A model generated the notes under the pieces. The model worked only from the letters and a program-made list of their open reading frames with translations. It did no database searches and was not told where the DNA came from. A DNA stretch of 64,000 nt from Moniliella sp. 'wahieum' (taxonomy: Eukaryota > Basidiomycota > Moniliellomycetes > Moniliellales > Moniliellaceae), in NCBI GenBank assembly GCA_003971905.1, contig RSEE01000154.1, positions 1 to 64,000 on the forward strand, read 5' to 3'. This document shows, piece by piece, positions 1 to 8,735 of this stretch. Both the position numbers and the translations under genes were made by a program. Position 1 is the stretch's first letter; each line of letters opens with the position of its first letter.

Positions 1-712
1 GCTACCCGAAGGGAGAGAGTTATGCCGAGGCGATAGCGAGCTACCGAAGGGGAGAGAGTTATGCCGAGGCGATAGCGAGCTACCCGAAGGGGGAGAGAGT
101 TATGCGAGGCGATAGCGAGCTACCGAAGGGGAGAGAGTTATGCCGAGGCGATAGCGAGCTACCCGAAGGGAGAGAGTTATGCCGAGGCGATAGCGAGCTA
201 CCGAAGGGGAGAGAGTTATGCCGAGGCGATAGCGAGCTACCCGAAGGGGAGAGAGTTATGCCGAGGCGATAGCGAGCTACCCGAAGGGGAGAGAGTTATG
301 CCGAGGCGATAGCGAGCTACCCGAAGGGGAGAGAGTTATGCCGAGGCGATAGCGAGCTACCCGAAGGGGAGAGAGTTATGCCGAGGCGATAGCGAGCTAC
401 CCGAAGGGGAGAGAGTTATGCCGAGGCGATAGCGAGCTACCCGAAGGGGAGAGAGTTATGCCGAGGCGATAGCGAGCTACCCGAAGGGGAGAGAGTTATG
501 CCGAGGCGATAGCGAGCTACCCGAAGGGGAGAGTTATGCCGAGGCGATAGCGAGCTACCCGAAGGGGAGAGAGTTATGCCGAGGCGATAGCGAGCTACCC
601 GAAGGGGAGAGAGTTATGCCGAGGCGATAGCGAGCTACCCGAAGGGGAGAGAGTTATGCCGAGGCGATAGCGAGCTACCCGAAGGGGAGAGAGTTATGCC
701 GAGGCGATAGCT
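1..712. repeat. Tandem array, ~40 bp unit, ~18 copies
   Basis: Head-to-tail copies of a unit of about 40 bases running from gctacccgaaggggagagag through ttatgccgaggcgatagcga. Most copies are nearly identical; they differ mainly by one base in the ccc or gggg runs, and one copy (near 530) lacks two bases of the gaga stretch. The array runs off the left edge, so its full length is unknown. It joins the next array at about 710 through the shared palindromic core TAGCGAGCTA/TAGCTCGCTA. No coding function is apparent. A minisatellite or subtelomeric satellite is likely. Confidence 0.95.
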
Positions 713-1390
713 CGCTAGGAAATCGTCCGCTCTATGCAGCATATGCCCTCCGTTTTTCGATTGGACCACCCGTTCAAAAGTTACACCCCCCCATCCCTAA
801 CCCTACCCACCCCGACCCAACCCACCCCACCCTCCGATGGCCTCGACGATAGCTCGCTACGAAATCGTCCGCTCTATGCAGCATATGGCCTCCGTTTCTC
901 GATTGGACGCACCCTTGACAAGTTACACCCACCCATCCCTAACCCTACCCACCCGACCCACCCCACCCACCCTCCGATGGCCTCGACGATAGCTCGCTAC
1001 GAAATCGTCCGCTCTATGCAGCATATGGCCTCCGTTTCTCGATTGGACGCACCCTTGACAAGTTACACCCACCCATCCTAACCCTACCACCCCGACCCAC
1101 CCCACCCACCTCCGATGGCCTCGACGATAGCTCGCTACGAAATCGTCCGCTCTATGCAGCATATGGCCTCCGTTTCTCGATTGGACGCACCGTTGACAAG
1201 TTACACCCACCCATCCCTAACCCTACCCACCCCGACCCACCCCACCCACCCTCCGATGGCCTCGACGATAGCTCGCTACGAAATCGTCCGCTCTATGCAG
1301 CATATGGCCTCCGTTTCTCGATTGGACGCACCGTTGACAAGTTACACCCACCCATCCCTAACCCTACCCAACCCAACCCAACCCACCCCA
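713..1390. repeat. Tandem array, ~140 bp unit, ~5 copies
   Basis: The segment ctcgctacgaaatcgtccgc recurs at about 711, 853, 993, 1131 and 1272, giving a unit of 138-141 bases. Each unit ends in a C/A-rich stretch carrying ccctaaccctaccc, which resembles degenerate telomeric CCCTAA repeats. Both strands give open frames here only because the unit length is often close to a multiple of three; these are not genes. The telomere-like tract suggests a subtelomeric position, but no true telomere repeat is visible. Confidence 0.93.
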
Positions 1391-1428
1391 GAGCTTGTAC
1401 GATTCTCACCAACCGGGCTCGCGATTCT

Positions 1429-1740
1429 TCACCAAGTGGTTTTTGGAACAAGGTGGGGGCCGATTTCAAATTGAAAATCACCAATTGATGCTGACAACAT
1501 ATGTCTAGGCCAGCCAGAGGAACGATTTCTACCCAAACGCCTCCACGTAGACGGCATGGGGGCTACCCAGGTACTTTTTGTTCCTCTGGCACTCAATCCA
1601 GGAGCGGAATCTTCCCATCCATTCCGGAAAATATGTCTAGGGTTTTCACCTAGTGGTTTTGGAACAAGGTGGTGGCCGATTTCAAATTGAAAATCACCAA
1701 CTAGTGCTGACAACATATGTCTAGGACCATGGTGTGCCGA
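1429..1740. repeat. 80 bp direct repeat flanking an 11 bp inverted repeat
   Basis: About 80 bases (from the aaggtgg.ggccgatttcaaattgaaaatcacc region to acaacatatgtctagg) occur at about 1430-1508 and again at 1648-1725, with a few differences. Between them, gccagaggaac (1513-1523) and its exact complement gttcctctggc (1580-1590) form an inverted repeat. The structure could be a small non-autonomous element or its remnant. No transposase frame is present. Confidence 0.7.
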
Positions 1741-2500
1741 GGGATAGTATGGGCTGGCCAGGAGGATGCGGGTGGAAGGGAGGAAAGGAGGGCAGAGGGG
1801 AAGACGTGTCGGTATATATACAACGTCCAAGTGAAGGGTGCATATGGGAGGAGCGTGAGAGGGCGTCGGAAGAGAAGGAGAAAAGGCACCGGCGCAGTGT
1901 AAAACACAAGGACGCGACGAAACGGCCTGTGGAACAGATGCGACGGCACTGGAGCGCAGTAGGAGAAGGCCACTCCTCTGCCTCCCTCGTCTCGTGCGGC
2001 GCTCGGAAGCTCCGCACCCTCTGAACGTCCCAGCCAACTCAGTGCGAGAGTCTCTCGTGCCTTTCACCCAGTCCTCGAGCCGATCGGCCCTGGCTCCTAC
2101 TACTACTTACTAGAATCCGGCCCAGGTTGAGTCTCGCCAGAACAAATCATCTCGCGAGCGGAGGCCCGCTGAGGCCTCTTCCCCATTGCTCTCGCCCCCG
2201 ACATGGCGTACGAGGCGGACACAATGGCCAGGACGGCATGGTGCCAAAGGGACGAAGAGGGACTGATGTCCACAACGAACACCAGTCGGTACAATGAAAG
2301 AGAGGAGACAGGGCAACTGAGTAATGATATGCGCCCACACTGATCGATGACGCGAACGATCTGTTGCACAGTATATATTAGTACCACCGCATATTAGTAC
2401 TGCGAGGATCATGCATCTCTTCGAGTGGTTACGGACACATCCAATCGCTGGAGCATACCACTCTGCAGCCAGGGAATACCACAGATCCACAGTGCTTCAA
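1741..2500. other. Intergenic stretch, no supported gene
   Basis: Several overlapping open frames on both strands are present, none with a recognisable domain or consistent coding character. I see nothing that can be assigned. Confidence 0.5.
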
Positions 2501-2699
2501 ATGGCAGATGAAGACGGAAGAGTGAGGCCAAGATGTACATCATGATCTCCTTTCAATGTCTCCTCTCCGATCATATTCCTTCTGTCGCCGGTACTATACT
2601 CCCCCCGAACGCACATGGATTGCAGCGGGGCGAGGGCAAAAGCCTGTCCGATCCGACTGGGCGTCTGCCATTCCTACTCTACAGACTTGTCCCAGTCAC

Positions 2700-3190
2700 C
2701 CCAACCTTCCAACACGCAGATGATGAGCAAACAATATGCATATGAGTGTGGTCCACCAGTGCCACTGGCGCCTGTGAGCACAAGTAGACTTTTGAGAGGG
2801 GGCCAGTGCGGGCCCCCAAGGCATCATCGGGGGAGGGGAGACAAACGAGGGACGATGGTAGCACCAGGCACGTACTATACCGAGTCGTCGTTTGCAGGCG
2901 GCACCGCCATCTCCGAAGGGCCACGGCCGCCGAGGTATCTTGCAGGCGAGCGAGGGGCAGGGCCATGTTCATGTCCTTGCCCGAGAAGAGCGAATGGTTG
3001 TGGAGTGCGGCCAAGCCAATGTCCTCGTACTCGCGAAGAAGGGTGCGCACCTGCTTCACCACCATCCGAGGGAAGGCGTGGCACTCCATCCGGTCCAGCA
3101 GCCACTGCGCCGCGTCGAGGTGGCCGGCAACGAGCTCGACTTGGATCATGACAAGGTACGTCGACGTGTCGCGGGCGGTGGAGTGCCATG
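2700..3190 (-). CDS. Hypothetical protein fragment
   Basis: A minus-strand frame contains a helical stretch with plausible coding character at about 2930-3180 (AGHLDAAQWLLDRMECHAF, then VVKQVRTLLREYEDIGLAAL). It lies antisense to weaker plus-strand frames. I recognise no family. A proline- and serine-rich segment precedes it and the ends cannot be fixed. It may be one exon of a gene disrupted by indels. Confidence 0.3.
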
Positions 3191-3357
3191 GGTTGAGCGT
3201 GGCCGCCGCTGGTGGCGGCGATCGTGGCGGAGCGGCGGCGGGTGGGGAGGTGGAGGTGGAAATGGGAATGGCAGTGGGCATGGGAGGGGGGGGGTAGTGC
3301 GGGAGGGGACACGCGGATCGGCAGGAGGCGGGGAGGCGGCACGGTCCACCTCGGGCG

Positions 3358-3738
3358 GTGCAGGCCATTCGTGAGGATGAGCCAGTACCACCCCGGGTCA
3401 CGGTCGATGCCGATGGTGTTTCCCTCAACTTGGTGTTCATTGATGAATGGGGACGTACAGAGGGATTCAGCAAGTTGTTCAAAAAGTACTTTCGCTTTGG
3501 TGCCTCGGCTACAAACCCGTTTATCATCGTATGCCCAAAGTGCCCCCCGGACGAGGAGGACAAGGAGAATGGACATGGGTTGGGGGCCGTAAAGCGGGGA
3601 AAAAAAAGTGCGCACAGTATGCGTGAAGCAGGGCAGAGACCCGGGCAAGACGCTCCCGGGCGCTACCCTCAGTTCTCTGTCAAATGTGGTGCTTGCGGAA
3701 GCAAGAACAGCATGAAGGTTATGAAGCCGGTCTTTTAG
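3358..3738 (+). CDS. Hypothetical small protein with two Cys pairs
   Basis: This 126-residue frame reads as globular protein near its start (VDADGVSLNLVFIDEWGR). It carries CPKC about 60 residues in and CGACG near the end, so a zinc-ribbon-like fold is possible. The start at 3358 is the ORF limit and may not be the true start, because an upstream exon could exist. The opposite strand is open too, but that frame has less protein-like composition. No family is recognised. Confidence 0.35.
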   Translation: MQAIREDEPVPPRVTVDADGVSLNLVFIDEWGRTEGFSKLFKKYFRFGASATNPFIIVCPKCPPDEEDKENGHGLGAVKRGKKSAHSMREAGQRPGQDAPGRYPQFSVKCGACGSKNSMKVMKPVF

Positions 3739-3860
3739 GCTCTAACAGTATTGTGTTGAGTGTGCATCAAGGCGACTGACTAACTGGCGAACACATTAAG
3801 ACGGAAGAGAATCTACGTTCAAGCGTCGAAGCTAGGCACGAAGTCGATCACTAGCTCGAT

Positions 3861-4230
3861 ATGGTCGTCCAGAACGACGTTCGGGTTGATGATCGAGCAA
3901 GACAGACGGGGGTGGACGACAAGTCTTTGAAGGACGCCTCCTTTCTCTTGTCGAAGTACCGCAAGATTCTGGAGGACTCGGCAGGGACATGTACTAATAG
4001 CAACAAACGTAAGAGGCCATTTCCCGATTTCGCCTCCGGGCCCCCCGAGAGCTACTGGATGAGTTCAAGAAAGACGGGATGGGACGTCGGCGGTGCGGCG
4101 CTACGTGCTTAACCACTTTGTCAACTCTGCCTCTCCCCACACCGCGACATCCTGTGCGACTTGCTGAATTTGCCTTTGCCCACAGGACTGTCCGGTCGAG
4201 GGCGATAATGTCCATCGACGGACGACATTG
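3861..4230 (+). CDS. Hypothetical fragment
   Basis: A short frame (DDKSLKDASFLLSKYRKIL) is followed, after a change of frame near 4045, by RELLDEFKKDGMGRRRCGAT-like reading. The composition is plausible for a charged helical protein, but no domain is recognised. It could be the downstream part of the gene at 3358-3738 after an intron. Confidence 0.25.
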
Positions 4231-4239
4231 TGCGGGCAG

Positions 4240-4940
4240 TATAATCATATATCGATGAAGACGGTTCCAAATGAGCTAAGAATGATGTTATGATAAGTGT
4301 ATCCACCACTGTTGTATACTCTTCAAGCTTCACCATCAGTCTACAAGTGTTTTTGACGGTGGCGAGGTCCGCAAGGTCCGATAGAATTGTGGGCCAGAAA
4401 TTTCGATTAGCTATCAGTGGTTCCAACAACTATTTGGAGCTACTCCGGTGGGTGAGTGGAGACAAGAGAGCTGGTCGAACAGGCGGCTCTTCCGGGGTGG
4501 AGTGTGTCTCGAAGAAGGGTGAGGGGGAAAAGAATGATGGTGATCGGCTTTGGCCATCACAATTGGATCTAAGAACACTGAGGCTGACTTTATAGAAGAG
4601 AAGGAGAACAACGCCTACTACCTAGGGAAGACCAATAGGTCTACAGCGAAAAGGGGAAACGAGGAAAGGGGCAGAAGATTGTGTGATGGATTCTAGATGA
4701 GCGCGAGTGGTGAAGAGACGATTGTTGTGGGCTTTGTATATTTGCCGAGAATCCGAGCCGCGATAGCGAGCTATAGATAGAGAACTTGTGAGTAGTGATA
4801 GACAGAGAAGCCGAGAAGCGAGAGCGACGGTAAGAGAGCGGAGGGGTGGCTGTGCAAAAAGGGGACTTGATCGTTGCGGCGACGTGACACAGCTCGTCTT
4901 CTCCTACGACGATGCATTGATCCATTCAGCTTTGGACGCG
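4240..4940. other. Intergenic stretch
   Basis: No supported gene. It contains an isolated copy of the motif gcgatagcgagcta (about 4759-4772) that also forms the core of the tandem array at the left end of the window. Confidence 0.45.
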
Positions 4941-4947
4941 ATTCCTT

Positions 4948-6526
4948 TCAGTCTTGGACGAGGAACAAGGGCGTGGTAGGAGGATCCTTGCGTACTTCAA
5001 ATCCGGGTGCAGCAGGGCGCAGAATACGCTGCACCAGCTGATCCACCCCCTTTTCAAACTCTTTCCGTGCGGAAGCGACAGCTTCAGGAGAAGGATCCGG
5101 ACGTGAGCGATCCAAATCCAGGTCCTCTTGTTCATGCTCGCTCTTGGAATCCTCGTACTCCCACGCAACCCTTCTCACCCAGTCGTCATACAAGGCACCC
5201 TCCTGGAGCTGATACAGCGTCGCAACGCTCACGCAACGTGGTACCCGGGGTGGTTGCAAGTCGGCGTAGCTGGAGCGCCTCTTCGTGCCACGTTTGTTCC
5301 ATGCTCTCCGGATCATCATTGTCCATAATATCAGTGTTGTGGCTAAACCGATTGATCCGTGAGAACTCATACGTTCCTATCTCCTCTCTCCAGAGGTTGA
5401 CTTGCGCCTCGGGGAAGAGAACGTTAGGGTGCACACGCACCTTGGTGGCATGCAACCGTCCGTGCTTTTCCTTAATGCTCACCTCGATGGGGCTAGCAGG
5501 CGAGGGGTTCGATCGGCCCTGATCCAGCTTCCAACACACCGCCGCCCACAGACTGTCGCGCTCGATCGAAACGGTCCAGCTTCGAGCTGCAAGTAAGTGT
5601 GCACTCGCTCCGAAATTGTCTGTCCCGGTCGGTGAGCGAGTGCTTGGACCTCCATGGTAAGTAGGTGATGTTTTTGCGCAACATCTGCTGGTACTCAGGG
5701 TCGAGCTCGTCGCCACGGAATAGGCAAGGAGGAGGGGGGGCCAGGGGCGATACCTCCTGAGGGAGCGGTGGCCCCGCCTCAGTCCCATTCACCTTGAACG
5801 GAACTTTCATCTCCCACTGCCTGCTCAAGTGGTACCTGGACAAATCTCTCTCGGCTTCAGGAAAGAGAGCGTTGGCATGTACAGTGAGCGAGTCGAGGAA
5901 CTGCAAGCCGTCGGGCTCGGTGTGAACGGTAACGTGGATGGGGTGGGCGCGGTCAGCGTCGGAAAGAGGGGGGGCGGGATGAACTGGCAGAGTGGCCACC
6001 CGTAACAACTCATGGCTCATATGTTGGGTCCAGAGCCAAAACGGGTCCTCGTCGACGATTCCGGCGAAACGCGCGGACTGGATCTGCCAGAACAGAGCCT
6101 CGCGCTCGTCGTACGGTGCACCAGCTAGGACTGCATCGTTGAGCTTTTCAGCCAGCACAGCGAGCGCAGCCAAGTCGAGAGCAGGGGGGGGTGGCGGCCT
6201 GCGTCCGTCACATGTCCCACGGCGGCCCTTGGGAGCGAGTTTTCAAAGGTGGAAAATCTCTGCCACACTTGCGCCTGGTCCACAGGATCGACATCCGGGA
6301 AGATGAGGGGACCTTCGAGGTGGACCTGGGAGGCTGTCGACATCCAGCCTTCAGGGTCAGGGGCAACGCAGACGATTGCGGGGCGGAGCGGGACGGTGGC
6401 CAGGTCGGCACAGGAAGGCAAGGCTGGAGGTGGAGCGGACATGGGCACGGACACGTCGGCCGCACGCGAATCGCCAGTCAGGGCGAGAGTGAGCGCGACG
6501 GGCAGGGAGAGGGCAAGGAAACGCAT
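4948..6526 (-). CDS. Predicted secreted protein with repeated modules
   Basis: The ATG at 6526 opens a typical signal peptide (MRFLALSLPVALTLALTG, then RAAD). The mature part is pieced from three frames (6526-6170, 6170-5500, 5500-4948), so indels or unrecognised introns interrupt it. A module of about 40 residues occurs three times: around 6378-6246 (ending GPLIFPDVDPVDQ), 5945-5815 (VHANALFPEAERDL) and 5485-5369 (VHPNVLFPEAQVNL). A second shared element occurs twice, DEDPFWLWTQ..SHELLRVATLP (about 6050) and DNDDPESMEQ..HEEALQLRRLATTP (about 5300). I do not recognise the family. The stop is at 4948-4950. The protein is probably extracellular; function is unknown. Confidence 0.6.
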
Positions 6527-6529
6527 GTG

Positions 6530-7325
6530 GGAGGCAGTCGACAGGCAGCCTGTCCTGCGCACTTTTGTAGCAAAAGGGGGGCGAGCCAATGTGCCACCGC
6601 GGTTGACGTTGCCGGTGAACGCTGGGGAATGGTGAACGTTGGTGCGTTGATGGTGGTGCGGGGGGAGGAAGGGCAGAACCGCGCTCAGGCGCTCATCACC
6701 GTATCGACATTCAAAGGGCACGCATCGTTCGTATGCCCAACCAGAGCGCATCACGCATCACGAAGTACACTACGATTTGAATTTGCCTTCAAGGGACCGG
6801 CGACCCGCCTGGACCATGTGGCCCAGTCACGCGTCACGAGTGACTAGCTAGTGACTAGTGACCAGTGACCAGGGAACGTTGAAGCCTAGCTTGAAGCAGC
6901 TCCGCGCACCTGTCCGTCACAACACCAAATTTGCAGGCCAACCGCAGGGCCACACAGGCGCTGTGTGCCCCTGCCGCTTGCCCTCGGCAGGATGTTTGGG
7001 GTTTGGGGGCATGCGATTCGATCAGATCTTCTCAGAGTCATGGGAGTCACTCACTTGGTAGTCATCTGCCGCAAAGTCGGCCTATAGTTCGTCCTACTAC
7101 CACCAGGAATACGTCTGAAGGGACGGCGACACGAGGGAGATGGGGCGAGCAGGCAACCTGCCAGAGAAGCTCTTCCGCCCGGGTAGGCGAGTGTCACATC
7201 GATCAAGCGAGGGCGGTGCAGGGGGACCCTAGTAGTCGCACTAGCACTCGCCTCTCACAACGCGCAACGTCTGATGAATCTGATTGGCGCGGGGGGGTAG
7301 GAGAGTAGGCGGGGACAAAAGAAAT
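6530..7325. other. Spacer between secreted protein and SSD1
   Basis: No supported gene. A short gtgactag-type direct repeat lies at about 6836-6870. The region would hold the promoters of the leftward secreted protein and, further right, of SSD1. Confidence 0.4.
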
Positions 7326-7329
7326 ACGG

Positions 7330-7412
7330 GGTGCGGCCGGGATCGAACCGAGGACGAGCGGTGCTGGTTGCTTACCCAGACGCGAAGGGCGCATGCGACC
7401 ACTGCAGCACCA
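7330..7412 (-). tRNA. tRNA-like sequence, no clean cloverleaf
   Basis: On the minus strand, GGTTCGATCCC fits the Pol III B box (GGTTCGANTCC type), and CTGCAGTGG upstream resembles part of an A box. GGTGCTG and CCGCACC could pair as an acceptor stem with one mismatch, giving about 82 bases. A T-rich run (tttctttt) follows about 10 bases downstream, as for a Pol III terminator. However, the T-stem has a mismatch and I cannot place a proper anticodon arm, so no isotype is given. A degraded tRNA, an intron-bearing tRNA with sequence errors, or chance are all possible. Confidence 0.28.
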
Positions 7413-7684
7413 AGCGCCAGGGGCGGCGCGCGGGAGGCGGCGGGGGCGGAGGTGGGCGGCGCAATCGGACGACCCCGGGCGATCAGCATCGCCTCAGCCG
7501 CGGGCGGGGGCGGGTGGTGTGGTGTGGTGCGGGCGCAGCGCAGGGGCAGTGCGCGCGCCGCCGCGTAGGGTTGGGGTGGGCGATGCGCGGGGGCGGGCGG
7601 CTCGGGGCGAGTGTGTGGCGCGTCGGGCGCAGCAGCCGGGTGGGCGAGGGTGGGGCCGGCACGGCGGCGCTGTGGCTGCGCGCA

Positions 7685-7775
7685 GGCGGGGCGCAGGGGG
7701 CGCACGGAGGCGCACGCAGGCGCACGGGGGCGCACGCAGGCGCACGCAGGCACTGGCACGCACTGGCGCGCACGC
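7685..7775. repeat. GC-rich 10 bp tandem repeat
   Basis: Imperfect copies of ggcgcacgca repeat across this stretch upstream of the SSD1 coding region. They inflate open frames on every strand. Confidence 0.7.
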
Positions 7776-7919
7776 GGCGGCGCAGGCGGGGCGCAAGCGA
7801 CGCGCAGCCAACACCACCCGCCGGCGCCCTCGCTCCGCCCGCCGCATCCACCCAGCTCCCCCGGCGCCCAACACCAACACCCAACACTCGTTTCGCTACC
7901 CGCCGCGTCGCTGCCGCCC

Positions 7920-8700
7920 ATGCCGCCCCGCCGCCCCCCGCCGCCTCCTCCTCGCCCGCGCCCCCGTCGGCCGGCCCCCCGCCCTCCGACCTCGCCCGCA
8001 TCCACGAGGACGACGAGAACGCCCACGCCCCCCACACCCACACCCACGCCCACTCCCACGGCTTCGCCGGCACCAGCGCCTTCCAGCACGCCATGGCCCG
8101 CTCCCACGCCAACGCTCAGCTCCCCCCCCGCCGCCAGCACACCGCCGCATCAGCCTCCAGACCCGCCCCACCGCCGCCGCCGCCGCCGCCGCCGCCCACC
8201 CCCGCCCCCAACCCCCACGAGTACGACGACGGCACGGCCACCGACGACGGCGCCTCCACCGTCGCCTCCTTTGCCACCGACTCTGCCTTCGACCCCACCC
8301 GCGCCCCCTGCGCCCCGCCGTCGCCCTCGGAGCTGGCCCTGCCGCTGGCTCCGCCGCCTCCCGCCACGCCCCGCCCTCCGCATCCGACTGGCGCCGCTAC
8401 CCGCGACGCATGCCAAGGCCGTCTCCGTCGCCCCGGTCCCAGCCAGCTCAACGGCGGCCCCGGTGCCTTGCCCGCCGGCTTCCCCGCCCAGGCCCACCAG
8501 CGCCGCGCTTCCTTTGGCGTTGCGTCGTCCCAGCCGCCCGATGCGATGCAGGACTATGTCTCGGCCCAGCATGCTGCGCTGCAGCAGCAGATCGATGTAG
8601 GTCGTCTCCCGTTTCTGTCCGTGCGTTGGCACGGCACCCACTGACCCGTCTGCTTCTCTCCTCCTTCCAGTTCCTTAAAATGCAGCAGCAGTCGCTTGCC

Positions 8701-8735
<35 letters not shown>

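Noticed and set aside
1-712. CRISPR-like array
   Set aside because: Units abut directly with no unique spacers and the host is eukaryotic; it is a plain tandem satellite.
713-1484. Overlapping open frames on both strands across the 140 bp array
   Set aside because: They are repeats of one unit read in several frames, with no domain or start context.
7241-8640. Long minus-strand Gly/Arg/Ala-rich frames
   Set aside because: They are antisense shadows of low-complexity GC-rich DNA opposite the SSD1 N-terminal region.
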